Shown here in pieces: positions 36,426 to 48,772 of a DNA stretch of 64,000 nucleotides. The position numbers and the translations under genes were made by a program. The notes below the pieces were generated by a model. It saw nothing but the letters and a program-made list of their open reading frames with translations, was not told the DNA's origin and ran no database searches. Source of the stretch: Botrytis cinerea B05.10 (taxonomy: Eukaryota; Ascomycota; Leotiomycetes; Helotiales; Sclerotiniaceae); NCBI RefSeq assembly GCF_000143535.2, contig NC_037318.1, forward strand, positions 434,001 to 498,000, read 5' to 3'. How positions within the stretch are numbered: position 1 is the stretch's first letter; the number at the start of each line of letters is the position of its first letter.

Positions 36426-39400
36426 ATGGCACAAAGCACAACAGGCTCAATCTCACCATCTACACGAAGTCCACGCTCGCATTCGCCTATAAATACTCGT
36501 GGAAATGGAGCTGCAACTGGACGACCGTCGGGTCTGCGGACTGTGAGTTCTGAGAAGCCTGGAAATTCACTCAATCTGGCTATACCTACACCGACCTCAA
36601 ATGGAGCAGGCAATATCTCTGAAGAGGCGGTCGATTATGTGAATGGCGGCATTCCACATCATACCCCCATAGCTTCGACATCAGATGCCGTCTCTCCTGG
36701 AACATCTGTCAATAATACGGGCGCCAGCTTTTCCCCTGTCCCTCCCCCATCTTCATTCCCTCATGAGAGCCATTCTACAACGAACGGTATATCCACTCCA
36801 ACCGGCAGACGTAGTGTGTCATTCGCTAGAGATATGACGACTGTTGAAGCTCCAAATTCCGCACGACAAGATTCATGGGGCATAGAAGATAATGATACGC
36901 CTGCGAGGGATAGGAGAGGTGCATCTATAATGTCGAAATTGAAGGCGTTAGCTACACCAAGTGGGATGCAAGGCCATGGCAGAAGTCAAAGCACACCTAC
37001 GAATTATTTCGATGAAGGACTTGGAACAACACCCATTGCTACGAACATCCCACAAACATTACACGAGGAGAGTAGTGATGCAGATGCGGAAGAAACTGCA
37101 GATGAGGGTGCGTCCAATCAACCAGCGCGCATAAGAAAGAAACGCCGAACGAGAAGACCACAGGAAGAAGACAGTGCGCCCAATACACCCAGGTTTCGTG
37201 CTGGGCCATCGGATTCCCCAGCTGGAAGTCGGTCATTTTTCTTGGGTAGGCGGGCAACTGATGGGTCTTTGGAACCCAGGGGCCATTTGTCAGAAGGCGA
37301 AGGGCGTGATCGTTTCAACGGGAAAAGTGCATGGCGACGAGGGAGTTCATGGATGCCAGGCCGAGGATCAATTCCTGATACGTCACCACAAGCACAAGAT
37401 TTTGCCAATGGCGATGGCGCAAGATCAAAGAGACCAAGTCAATTCAGAAGAGTGACAGGACTTGGGGGACAAAGTGAGGGCGAAGCGCAAATGCCTAGAA
37501 GACCAGGGTATTTTGGCGCAGAGAGAGCTAGTACTTTTGGCACTCAGAAATGGCGAATGATAAAGCATAGCATGAAATTCTTTGCCAGCAAAGGCAAAAA
37601 GGAGGACAAGGTTGACTATCTTAAATCTACTGAACTCATGGCGGAATTACGGGCTGGCGCCCCTGCAGTACTCATGTTTGCTAGCATGATGCAACGCGAT
37701 GAGCATGGAAATAAGAGAATCCCAGTTCTTCTTGAACAACTGAAAATTGAGATTACGGACAGCAAACCCACCGACGAGGATGCAGATGATTCGGAGAGGC
37801 ATCTAGTTTTCCGAATTGAGCTTGAATACGGAAGTGGTCCAAATCGAATGAAATGGATAATTCATCGTTCTCTGAAGGACTTCGCCAATCTACACTTGCG
37901 CTATAAGCTCCAAGGAAATAGTGATAAGTACTTAGGGAACGAAGCCCACGCGCGACCAAAGCAACCAAGATTTCCAAAATCCGCATTCCCCTACTTCAGA
38001 GGTGTTCGAGGACTAGGAGAGAGTGATGAAGATGAGGCTGATAATGTTCGTGCGGAGGAAACAGCTGGCGAGATGACTCACGGCGACATAACCCATGGCG
38101 AGGCCACGCAAAGTGAGGCAGAACCAAAACGTAAGATCAAGAGGCGTCCATCTATGAGTGCTGCACGAAAAAGTACTCGTGCCATCTTGGATTCAAGCGG
38201 TAATGCAGTCAGTGCTGAAAAGCAGAAGAGGATATTCAATGAACGTCAGCGAAGAAGATTGGAACAGTATCTTCAAGAAATGATTCGATGGCTCATCTTC
38301 AGAGCGGATAGTAACCGCCTTTGCAGATTCTTAGAGTTATCTTCGATGGGAGTACGTTTGGCTGCTGAAGGTAGCTACCATGGAAAGGAAGGTTATCTCG
38401 CTATTCAATCGGCAAAGGGGCTAGATGTCAGGAGAATACTCACGCCTAATAACTTTTTCGATCGTCATTCTCCAAAGTGGTTCTTGGTTAGGCACAGTTA
38501 TCTTGTATGTGTCGAGTCCCCAGAAAATATGCACATCTATGATGTGTATTTGGTGGATGGAAAGTTTGAAATACAGAAGAAGAGGAGAAAGATATCTGAA
38601 ATGGGTAAAGGAAAAGCGAAAGTGAAAGAGGAAGTTTCACAAGCGGGTAGATCTGCTAAGCACCCTCAACACCACAGTCTCAAACTTCAAAATTCCGAGC
38701 GCAAGATAAAGTTACTGGCCAAGAATGAACGTCAACTCAGACAATTCGAGGAGTCGTTAAAATTCATGGCCGCTAACACACCATGGGCGAAGCAACATAG
38801 ATTTGGTAGTTTCGCTCCAGTGAGAACTGGTGTTACTGCGCAATGGCTTGTAGATGGTCGTGACTACATGTGGAATGTTTCTCGAGCAATCAATGAAGCA
38901 AAGGATGTGATTTATATTCACGATTGGTGGCTCAGTCCTCAACTTTACATGCGAAGACCTGCTGCCATTAGTCAAAAATGGAGACTTGATCGTTTGCTAC
39001 AGAGGAAAGCCAGGGAGGGAGTCAAGGTTTTCATCATTGTTTACAGAAACGTTGAAGCTGCCATTCCTATCGATTCTGAATTCACAAAGTTCTCTATGTT
39101 GGATTTGCACCCCAATATTTTCGTACAACGATCGCCCAATCAGTTCAAGAAGAATCAATTCTTCTTTGCGCATCACGAAAAGATTTGTATCGTCGATCAC
39201 ATCGTTGCCTTTGTTGGAGGCATCGATCTTTGTTTTGGTCGTTGGGATACCCCTCAACATACTGTGGTGGATGATAAACCTACTGGTTTTGAGCATTCCG
39301 ATTCGCCCAAAGATGCTGATCATTGTCAGCTCTGGCCAGGGAAAGATTATTCCAATCCACGTGTTCAAGATTTCTACAAACTCAACGAACCTTATGCAGA

Positions 39401-41913
39401 AATGTATGATCGTTCCAAGACTCCTCGGATGCCTTGGCACGATGTTGCTATGCAAGTCGCCGGTCAACCTGCTAGAGATTTGACTAGACATTTCGTACAA
39501 AGATGGAACTATGTACTTAGAGGTCGTACACCTACAAGACCAACGCCATTCCTTCTTCCACCTCCTGATTACAATCAGGCCGAATTGGAAGATCTTGGTC
39601 TCACTGGAACTTGTGAAGTTCAGATTTTACGTTCAGCCTGTGATTGGTCCCTAGGTCTTACGGATACCGAGCATAGTATTATGACGGCTTATTGCAAGAT
39701 GATTGAAGAGTCGGATCATTTCGTCTACATGGAGAATCAATTCTTTATCACAAGTTGTGAGACGATGAATGTAAAGATTGTCAACAAGATCGGTGACGCG
39801 ATTGTAGAGCGTGCTATACGCGCTTATCGAAACAATGAAAGTTGGAGATGTATGATTCTCATTCCACTCATGCCGGGATTCCAAAATACAGTGGATGAAC
39901 CCGAGGGAACCAGTGTGCGTTTGATCATGCAATGTCAATTCCGCAGTATCTGTCGTGGTGATGGGTCTATATTTGGACGATTAAAGAGTCAAGGCATTGA
40001 TCCTGAGGAATTTGTGCAATTCTACAGTCTCAGAACATGGGGCCGAATCGGTCCAAAGAAGATGGTTGTTACAGAGCAATTGTACATTCACGCCAAAGTT
40101 ATCATTGTGGACGACAGAATTGCCCTGATTGGTTCTGCTAATATCAATGAGAGATCTATGTTGGGTAACAGAGACTCGGAAACTGCAGCGGTTGTTCGAG
40201 ATACTGATATGATATGGTCAACAATGGATGGTAAACCATATCTTGTTGGGAAATTTGCCCATGAATTACGCATGCGTCTTATGCGAGAACATTTGGGATT
40301 GGATGTGGATGAGATTATGGAAGATGAAAAAACTCATGAATTGGACCGTGAAGAAGAAGAATTCAAAGCACAGATGGATGGAATATATGACGACGAGGAA
40401 GACGATGTTAGCGACGGTAGTCCATCGCCGGCCAAGGGGGTTTCCAACGAGTTCTCTACTCGTGTTGCGTTGAACGAGAATATACGCAGCTTTAATCATG
40501 ATGTTGATTGGGAACAAGAAGGCAATCCAAACATACAACCTGAAAAGTTCAAGCCATTGACCACGGATAAGAGAGTTACAAATAATGCAACTCATGCAGC
40601 AGATGTGGACGGTGATGGGACCGATAAATATAAATCTCTATCACAAACAGGACAAACGAGGGGTAGAGATTCTATTCTTGTTGAAGGCGGTCGCGAAGTG
40701 CTAGTCACTGATGTTGCTCCAGAAGGCAAGGGTACTTTGAATCAGCCTAAAAGACCTCATGCGCGATCTGTGCCACCTCCAAGAAAGAACAGCTCGGAAA
40801 GTGGAGAAGGCTATAATGGACTGCCACCACCTCCTCAGCTGGTAAGGAGAACGACAGAGCAGCTTGGCCTTTCGCAACTTTCTCAATTGCCGGCCTTACC
40901 TGTCATGGATGATACCGATATTGGTGGCCCACCTATAACCATAGATGCTTCCGGAAATACTGTACCCAAACCTTTCAATCCTTTGACGGCTGACATAAAG
41001 ATGGCACAAGTACACAAGGACTGTATGCGTGATCCATTGAACGATTCTTTCGCGGACGAAATTTGGCAACAGATCGCTGAAAATAACACTAAGATCTATC
41101 GCAGAGTCTTCAGGTGTAACCCAGATAGCGAAGTGACGAACTGGCATGAGTATAGGGATTTTGTTGCTTATGCAGAAAGATTTTTACAAGCACAAGGAGG
41201 AGGTGGAAAGACTAATGAGCAAGAGGGACAAAATGCAACCAGTCGACATGGACCTCCAGGTTCAAGCTCAACTGGAAATCCTCTTTCTGAAAAGGTAAAA
41301 TTGAATAGTCAAGGCGGCACTCATCCTCTTGGAACAGTATCTGAATGGGTTGCTACCGCCAATGCAGAGCATGATGCTCGAGCAGCCATCCATACATCTG
41401 ATGAGAGTCGTCTGGGTCAGTATGACGGTATTGACGAGAAAACTGCAGCTGGTAATGAAGCTGTATCTCCAATTGGACCAGCTGGCAATGAAGCATTCCC
41501 TGCTCTCGACGCTACTGCTTTGGGTGTGCCTCCCACTAATGGGACAACCTCTCAAGCTAGTACACGCAAGACTACCTTCTCTACGACGCCAACACCCAAC
41601 GGCGACAGAAGAGAAAATACTAGTGCTATGAATCAAACTGGATCAGTTAGGAAGAGACGTCGTGGCACTACGAGGGGTAGCCGGAAGGGATTCTCGGGAA
41701 GTGATGACTTGCTCTCTACTGAGGATGTGGAGGATCTATTGGCGATGATTCAAGGTCATATTGTCGTATTTCCTTACGATTGGCTTATCAGGGAAGAACT
41801 TAACTCCAATTGGCTTTACCAAGTCGACCAAGTCGCTCCTCTACAAATTTAGTAAGTTGATCTTCCTCCTTGAAATACACTCGACATTCGCTAACCCGTG
41901 AAATAGTAACTAG
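36426..41913 (+). CDS. Phospholipase D (Spo14/PLD1 type)
   Basis: Proposed join 36426-41851 and 41907-41913, about 1810 aa. The long exon alone stops at 41852 with ...APLQI. Splicing a 55-nt GTAAGT...AATAG intron replaces the stop with a last 7-nt exon and gives ...APLQIYN, matching the conserved PLD C-terminal motif (compare PMEVWT-type ends). Domains: disordered, phospho-rich N-terminus (1-400); a PX domain (about 430-540); a PH-like region (about 640-790); and two catalytic HKD motifs, HHEKICIVD near 915 and IHAKVIIVDDRIALIGSAN near 1220. A long acidic/disordered insert precedes the C-terminal conserved block (DCMRDPLNDSFADEIW). It hydrolyses phosphatidylcholine to phosphatidic acid and choline on membranes, acting in secretion, sporulation and morphogenesis in fungi. 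Confidence 0.95.
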
Positions 41914-42202
41914 TATTTAATGGCAACGCTAGATAGCGCCTTGTATATTTCATTTCATTTGTGTACAGCTTATAATATAACAAAGAGGAGCATTCTCATG
42001 GGACGGCGTTTCCGTACAGATTTCTAGCATAGGAAGAGAGCAATGGAGATTGGAGTTCTTTTTATCTCAGTGGTCTATTTTGTCGAAAAGCTTGTATGGC
42101 ACTACACTTAGATTAATCGTATAAATCTTTCTGTTAAATTTAAACCCTGTCACTCTGTACAACAGTGTGTACCCAATATTTGTACATTTATCGAACATCG
42201 CA

Positions 42203-43054
42203 TCATACCCTCTCGCTAACCCAGATTGCCCCTCTACACCCCGCTCTGATAACACCAGTCAACAGTTCGTGAGGTACAGCTTTCTTTGCATCATGTTCAA
42301 CGGCGTGGTCCAAATGTTCTAGTTCCTCATCCCGGATCCTCCTGATAGTCTCCAACAACTCCGTCAACTCCTCTCCCAATTCCTCACCCCTCGCTTCCAT
42401 CTGCTTCTTCATCTCCAATAAAACCTGCACCTGCTCATTATAATGCGTCCCAATTTCCGTCTCCACAGCCTCTGTACATGCCATTGCCGCTTCTCGTCCC
42501 ATCAGTCCAGTTCCCCATCCTAAAGCCGATGCAGCTAATGTCCAGACGGGTGTTAATGCGGTTGGACGTATGCGATGTTTAGCGAGTAGATGATTGAAGG
42601 TGGCGAAGTGACCGGCTTCTTGATCATACATATGCGCCATCAGGGGACGCAGATGAGGATGTGCATTTGTGATTGGAGGGGTTTGCGCGGTGTAGATCAG
42701 GGTTGCTGCGAGCTCGCCGGCTTGGTTGACGCGCAGGGCGCTGGTGAGGAAATCCTTTTGGGATTGGGTCAAGGGCTTGCTTGAGGAGGAGGCATTTAGA
42801 AGGGCTTCTGCGCCGAACCTAGGGGCGGGATGAGATGGGTTGGTAGTGTGGTGTTCATGCGCATTTTGAGAATTGGGTGAGGAGGTAGTGGTAGAAGTAG
42901 CAGAAGAGGAACATGGCGGGGTTGTGGAGAGCTGGCGAATACCGCGGGATGATCTGGGTGAATTAATGAAACTTGGTGCTAGGAAATCATAGAGAGGCAA
43001 TTGAGTTGTGAAAAGAGAACGAGCAGAACGATTGGAAAGTCTATATGTATTCAT
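42203..43054 (-). CDS. COQ7: 5-demethoxyubiquinone hydroxylase, COQ7/CAT5
   Basis: Single exon, 283 aa. The N-terminal ~90 residues are Arg/Ser/Thr-rich with few acids, a likely mitochondrial presequence. The catalytic domain starts at LTSALRVNQAGELAA, and the two E-x-x-H di-iron half-sites are visible: the Glu of NQAGELAA with DQEAGH, and TEAVETEIGTHYNEQ with DEELEHLDHA. It hydroxylates demethoxyubiquinone in ubiquinone biosynthesis at the inner mitochondrial membrane. The length is larger than yeast because of the leader and a Glu-rich insert (KQMEARGEELGEEL). Coding-strand composition flips from C-rich (5') to G-rich (3') at about 42540. Its stop lies about 290 bp from the end of the phospholipase D gene (convergent). 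Confidence 0.95.
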   Translation of the reverse strand: MNTYRLSNRSARSLFTTQLPLYDFLAPSFINSPRSSRGIRQLSTTPPCSSSATSTTTSSPNSQNAHEHHTTNPSHPAPRFGAEALLNASSSSKPLTQSQKDFLTSALRVNQAGELAATLIYTAQTPPITNAHPHLRPLMAHMYDQEAGHFATFNHLLAKHRIRPTALTPVWTLAASALGWGTGLMGREAAMACTEAVETEIGTHYNEQVQVLLEMKKQMEARGEELGEELTELLETIRRIRDEELEHLDHAVEHDAKKAVPHELLTGVIRAGCRGAIWVSERV

Positions 43055-43626
43055 CTTGGTGGTTGGGGTTTGAACAAGCCGTCTATAAGTCTAATACAGT
43101 AATGAAATTGATAAAATACACAAAATGACCTCGGAAATATTTCCATCCCTCATTTCCATGACGCCTAGAACAACGGAGCTTCGGTGATTCACTAGTGCGA
43201 TGACTTGCCTTATCATCACGTTATCGCAATATGACTAAGCAACACGCGCTAGATCAACGCTAATGCTCTACCAAGGAGAGCCGGCTGAATTGTTCTACCG
43301 TAATGTTCTCATGTTCTCACAAGATATAAATTCATCAATTCACTCAATTCACTTTACTCCAAACGTCCGCTTCAACCAGTTAAACATATTTCAGAAGGAA
43401 CTATAGATTTTCTTTTTCTATCAGTCTCTCACATACGTCCGCCACTTACAATTCAACAACTAATAATCTTTCACTTCACGACATTTGGATAAACTACAAA
43501 TTACGCACTTTCGGTCGTATCTCATTACAACCGCCATTTTACTTCTACAACATACAATTCAAAGGTCTTTGATCTACAATCGCATTTTCGACACATACCG
43601 AAACTTGTTATACTCGAAATTTCATA
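43055..43626. other. Divergent promoter region
   Basis: 570 bp shared by COQ7 (minus) and RTF1 (plus). The last 250 bp before the RTF1 ATG are C/T/A-rich like a fungal 5' leader. No gene is seen. Confidence 0.65.
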
Positions 43627-45641
43627 ATGGCGGATATTGATGATGAACTTCTCGCTCTTGCCGGAGATGATTCTTCGGGAGATGAGCAGGCCGCTTCAAA
43701 TGACGGAGGAAGGCACAGTTCTTCGTCGCCCGATCGCAATGGAGCTTTAAAGAGTTCGGCTAAGAAAGGAGGAAAGAAGGGAGATAGAAGAAATGATGAT
43801 TCTGAAGAAGAAGGTGAAGCGTAAGTGTTCTCTTACAATTACCTGATATCACCATACTCCATCTTGTCGCAAATTCGCAAAATATATATCGCGAGATATC
43901 TTTACAGCGGCCATATACAGCTATGTATTATACTAATATGATTAACCACAGTTCTTCTGGTGACGAATCAGTTCGTTCAGAACGATCAGCCCCAATGGAT
44001 GAATCTGATTCCGATTCTGATGGCCCAGGTTTCCGCGATGATGCTGATCGTTATCCTCTCGAAGGTCGATTCATGAATGCTTCTGATAAAGCAACTATCA
44101 TGTCTATGCCCGAAATCGAACGTGAACAGGTCTTGGCTGATCGTGCTCAAGAAATTGAGAGGGATCGACAAAACAGAGTACTTCGTCAACTTTTGAATGG
44201 TCGTGATGCCGCGGACAAAAAGGCAGAGAAAAAGCGCAAGGCGGGCACTGCAGATTTGGATGACAACCAGCGCAAGACATCTCGCCAACGTACCAAGCTT
44301 GGTGGTGGAAAAGTCGGAGAAGCTAGTACTGGAATCGACAGTCTCAAGCGCGCAAGAGCCGAGAAGAATGATCGCCAACGTCGCCGCGAAGAAGACAAGG
44401 AGCGCCGTGGAGGTGATAGTCGCAGAGATAATCGCGATGATTATTCAGATGATGGATCTGATGATGACAGTGAGGTTGAGTGGACAGCATCAAAGTCAAA
44501 GAAGAGATCTGCATCTCCAGATTACCGTGATGCAGAGCCAGCGGTTCTATACGATCTTGAGCGAGTTCGAGTTGGTAGAAGTAGATTTGCCATGGTCTGC
44601 TTCTATCCTGGCTTCGATGATTCTATTACTGGATGTTTCGTTCGGGTAAATATTGGTGTTGATAAGGAGACAAATCAGAATCTTTACCGCATGGGTCTTG
44701 TTAAAGGTTAATGCATTGGAATCTTTCTTGTATCAACCCCGGCTAACTTTATTTTAGGGTTCAAAGAAGATAGACCATATGCTATGATGTCTGCTAATGG
44801 AAAGCAATTCTCAACAACGCAATATGTGATCGCTGCACACGGCAAATCTGAAAGATCATGGCCATTCATTGCTTGTTCAGATTCTCGATTCACAGAGGCA
44901 GAGTGGCAAAGATACAAGCAAAATTGCATCGCAGATGGCATACCTGTTCCAACAAAGCCAAAGTTGATGCAAAAGTGTGCAGAAATCAATGCTCTCGTCA
45001 ACCGACCTTGGACCGAAGAGGAGTTGCAAACAAAGTTGAAGAAGTCAAGTGTATTGACCGAAAAATGGAACACATCAGAACGTGCGCGTCTTAACAATGC
45101 TATCAAAGAGCAGAAGAGTCTTGGAAATACTGAACTGGAAGAGAAATATCGTTCGGAACTTGAGGCACTTGAAAGTGCCAAACTAGCTTATGGCACTACA
45201 CTTAAGCCCACGCAAAAGAAGAAGACGGTCCACTCCCAACAAGATCGACTTGCTGAACTCAACCGAACCAACCGTCGTAAGAATATCGAGGAAGTACGTC
45301 AAGCACAAATTAACGAACGTCGCGCAGCACGACAAGCTGAAGCAGCAATTGCTCGTGGTGAGATTGTTGATGAAGATCACTCACGTCGTGTCAAGACTAG
45401 AGCTACTTTCAAACATGATCATACTGGTGGAAAGGACAGTGCAACAGCTACCCCAGTCAGTGGTACTTCGACCAATAATACTCCCAAGTTGGCGGCTAAG
45501 AAGGATGCATTACCGGTACCAAATTTCAGTAGGCTGCAGACGACTTCCAAGGGAGGAGTTCCAGGGTTCAGGAGACCTCTTATGGATGATGATATTATTG
45601 CTAGCATTGATATTGGGATTAGTGATGATTTGGAGCTGTAA
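43627..45641 (+). CDS. RTF1: RTF1, Paf1 complex Plus3-domain subunit
   Basis: Three exons: 43627-43820, 43952-44706 and 44758-45641, about 610 aa. The N-terminus is acidic and Ser-rich (SSGDE, SDSDSDG). A highly charged K/R/E region near 110-220 follows. The Plus3 domain starts at LERVRVGRSRFAMVCFYPGF and continues across intron 2 (YRMGLVKGFKEDRPYAM, then TTQYVIAAHGKSERSWPF). The C-terminal third is a charged coiled coil with KTRATFKHDHTGG. Plus3 binds phosphorylated Spt5; RTF1 stimulates H2B ubiquitination and transcription elongation in the nucleus. Both intron joins keep frame; the second donor (GTTAAT) is weak. Alternative starts downstream are unlikely because exon 1 carries the conserved acidic leader DDELLALAG. 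Confidence 0.95.
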
Positions 45642-46541
45642 GGGTATGGCTGTTTAGTAAATGGGATGGAGAAGGGTGGGAGGTGATGAGACATGGACAT
45701 GCATTCTTTATCGAAGAGTTGCTATCAGTAGGCATATAATTGTATTTACACATTGGGGGAGATCGGGAAATTTCGAAAGGGGAACATGTTATGGTATGAA
45801 TAGGTGCACGCGGGTTACTATGGAAGGGTTTGCAGAGATTAAAAGCTTGAGGGTCGTTATCTGTGGGATTTTTTTCACTAGCAAGCGTGGACTACTTACT
45901 GGGTTGGTTATTTTCGATTTTGAAGGGATACAGTCGGTGATGAATGAATGTCAGTTGGAGGTGGGAAGACGAATACGAAGACGAAGAAATACGGAGGATG
46001 GGGAAATCAATGGAGGGTTAGGATGGGTAACGAAAGTGGAAGAAGGGGCGTAGACCCAAAAATCAGAAAATAAGTAGAGACCTACAACAGACTAGTGATT
46101 CTAGATCTGATCAGCATAATGAGTAGGCCTAGCGAGTAGCCGTAGCGAGTAGATGAATCAAGGGGGTATTGAAATTATAAATGCTTGTCTGAACTCAGCT
46201 AAACATGTGCATATAGATGTGAGAATTATCAAGAGATGCGCGTAATATGATAATGCACACGCTTCGAGCGGTATACATGTTGTTTACTACTCTTGTATCT
46301 GGAATAAGATGAAATAAGAGATAAAAGATACAGAACTTGGAAAGTTCTATGCCGACCTGGAATTTCTAATATAACCCTCTCGCTTTCTAACGAACCAAAA
46401 ATCATGATTACACTAATACTAGGTCATCCCGGGGTAAGGTTCAAACATTTCATCTCATCTCATGTCAGGTGTACTGTGCGCTGTGTGTAATGGATATCAT
46501 GTATACTCGAATATATGTACCTTCCTGATCCGTCTCGGCGA

Positions 46542-46568
46542 GGCGAGGAGTCAGTCAGGCTCCTCGCC
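46542..46568. repeat. Perfect 9-bp GC-rich hairpin
   Basis: Stem GGCGAGGAG and its exact reverse complement CTCCTCGCC are separated by a 9-nt loop (TCAGTCAGG). It is followed by GAATTTTGGGGGG. It is 900 bp downstream of RTF1 and not a recognised terminator; RNA polymerase II does not use such hairpins, so function is unknown. Confidence 0.8.
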
Positions 46569-46770
46569 GAATTTTGGGGGGCTTGGTGGTTGGGGTGATT
46601 ATTTGGTGGAGGGGTAGGGAAGGTGGAATAGCGTTGAGGGATTTTGCGAATCTAGGTTCTTGTGTAGGTAGGTTGCTGGGGATGCGGGTTGGGGATCGGG
46701 ATGGATGGGAAAGCTGGGAGTCGGAATAAGAAAATGTATGATGCTTGATGTTTGATGTGGTGTATGGTGT

Positions 46771-46798
46771 ATGATGTATGATGTATGATGTATGATGT
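46771..46798. repeat. (ATGATGT)4 heptamer repeat
   Basis: Four perfect ATGATGT copies directly abutting the ACTCGGTGACCGAGT palindrome. Confidence 0.92.
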
Positions 46799-46813
46799 AC
46801 TCGGTGACCGAGT
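46799..46813. promoter_or_regulatory. 15-bp palindrome with CGG-N3-CCG core
   Basis: ACTCGGT, a central G, then ACCGAGT form a perfect inverted repeat. Its core CGGTGACCG has the inverted CGG/CCG half-sites bound by many fungal Zn2Cys6 factors. It is about 950 bp upstream of the GNAT start. Binding is not shown. Confidence 0.35.
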
Positions 46814-47109
46814 CAATCGGTAGGACTACCAGACCGACAGACCATCAGCACGGTTCGGTTAGCTACATACGTACATTAGATATGTAGATATATGAGCACG
46901 TATATGCATCGATGCGTATGTGCGCATGCTCCGGAACCCAAACCCGTATCCGAGCCGTTACATTGCAAGCAGTGTACATGTCCACCCGCGTGAATCAACC
47001 CCGGCATATCAATTAATCAGAGTTTGGCGGGCTCGAGGTGAGCCATCCGGATGGATGTACTTGTGTGGTTTTGGGGCTTGCGCGGTGGGTGAGTGCTTCA
47101 CCGATAGTT

Positions 47110-47163
47110 GGATGGAGGGAGGGAGGGACGGAGGGACGGATGGATGGATGGATGGATGGATGG
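47110..47163 (+). repeat. GGAG/GGAT tandem tract
   Basis: Runs of GGAGG and then GGAT units over about 54 nt on the G-rich strand. Confidence 0.9.
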
Positions 47164-47445
47164 GCAATCATGCACATGCGTATTAGGAGTAGATGGTTAT
47201 GGTGTGGGATATTTTGGGATCGGGTGTTCCTGCATGTGAATGCGTGGGACCCTGGTGGGTGGATAGGGTGGTGGCTTGTGCTGTGGATGTGGATGTGGAT
47301 GGGTATGAGATCATGCATACAGACTTGTGGTAGGTTATCGTATTTCGAGAGATGGGTGGATGGATGGATGGGAAGGAAGCTAGAAGATTCGGTTAGGTGC
47401 GGAGATGCGTAGATGGGACATAACCATAGACATGTTTGTTTTTGT

Positions 47446-47470
47446 GATGGGATGGGATGGGATGGGATGG
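47446..47470 (+). repeat. (GATGG)5 pentamer repeat
   Basis: Five perfect GATGG units followed by GATGA, about 300 bp upstream of the GNAT start. Confidence 0.9.
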
Positions 47471-47767
47471 GATGAGATGGGCCTGTGGTTTTGATGGACA
47501 GATAGACAGACTGGATGGGATTGGTTTTATATATTCTTATTCTTGCTGTTTTGTGTTTTTTGTTTTAGATATATTTGCTTTTACGTTGCTTCTGCTCTAT
47601 CTGCTTTATTTGTACTGTCCTAGTACGGAGTGATATACGTACTATATATCTATTCCTACTATCTATCTGTTTGTTTGTTCATTGATCATCACATTTCACC
47701 ACACTTCCTATTATACACGCCATACGCTCAGCACCTCCACAGCGCATTTATAATCACCCAGTACACA

Positions 47768-48772
47768 ATGGCCATCACACACCCCTATTCCACAAACATA
47801 GCAGATTCCAACTCACACCCGCCCTCAAAATCTACACCTAACCACAATCCCAACAACCAAATCACACTCCTCCCCGTGACGAAAGCCGATCTTCCGCGCA
47901 TAGCCCTCCTCGAACATCTCGCGTTCGAAGAAGATGAATTCAGCGACTTGGCATTTGGGAAGGAGAGAGGAAGTCCCGCGGCCCTGAAGATGCGGGAAAG
48001 ACAGTTTGAGAAGTTTCTTGATAGGGCGGAGACGGGAGAGGAGGGGGGTTGGTATTGCAAGGCTGTTTTGAGGGCGGAGGGTGGGGGGAAAGAGGAGATT
48101 GTGGGGATTGCGGGGTGGAGTTTGGGGGGCGGGGAGGGCGTGGGGAAGGAGACGGAGATGGGAGGGGAGAATGCTGATGCGGTTCATTCTGTGGGTTCCC
48201 TGGCGGGAACGGGTGAGGAGCGGGAGACGAAGATCAAGACGAAAGAGGAATTAGAGGAGATTTGGGGGAAGGGGAGTAACGTCCAATTGTGTGCGGATGT
48301 TTTTGTGAGGGGCGATGAGCATATTTCTAGGGTTTGTGGGGTAGAAAAGTGGTTGAGTATGTTTATTCTTTTCCTTTCTCGTTTATCTTCTCTCCTTCTC
48401 TTCCTATCTCTCCATAGTCCCCTTTTTTCCCACTAATTCCGCAGCTTCTCCTTTCTTCCCCCATCTACTTTAACCCTCGCCCATAGAACTCTACTAACTC
48501 CTCCCCTAGAACTCAACATCCTCGTCATTCACCCCTCCTACCAACGCCGTGGGATTGGCACGCTCCTCCTCGAACAAGGACTCAAACTTGCGGATGAGAA
48601 ATCCCTGCAAGTAGTACTGGGTGCTAGTCCCTGGGGCATTGGTCTCTATCGCAAATATGGCTTTGTGGATGTGCATTGTATGGATATTGAGTTGGATAGG
48701 TATGAAGGGGGTGAGGGAATGGGAAGCACAAGACATGTTATTATGAGACGGCCGCCGGGAGGGAGGGAATAG
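47768..48772 (+). CDS. GNAT-family N-acetyltransferase
   Basis: Two exons: 47768-48356 and 48510-48772, about 283 aa. The intron is 153 nt (GTATGT...CCTAG). The N-terminal half contains the start of the fold (ITLLPVTKADLPRIALLEHLAF) and an enlarged, low-complexity G/E/K-rich insert. Exon 2 carries the diagnostic core: LNILVIHPSYQRRGIGTLLLE, in which QRRGIG is the acetyl-CoA pyrophosphate loop, then LGASPWGIGLYRKYGFVDV (motif B). It is cytosolic or nuclear with substrate unknown; fungal proteins of this shape act on small molecules or amino termini. Base use is odd: the first ~170 nt are C-rich, then G-rich from about 47940, which probably inflates the Gly/Glu insert. Confidence 0.88.

Larger units (their letters stand above)
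45642..47767. other. Intergenic, G-rich on plus strand, repeat cluster
   Basis: 2.1 kb between RTF1 and the GNAT gene. Frames such as 45661-46053 are shadows of G-rich sequence. From about 46.55 to 47.5 kb the plus strand is markedly G-rich with GGATGG/GGAGGG tandem runs, then the last 250 bp become pyrimidine-rich before the GNAT start. It holds a GC-rich hairpin, a palindrome and several microrepeats listed separately. Confidence 0.65.

Noticed and set aside
45661..46053. 130-codon plus frame after RTF1
   Set aside because: Sits in the G-rich 3' flank where stops are depleted by composition; no motif and no conserved start.
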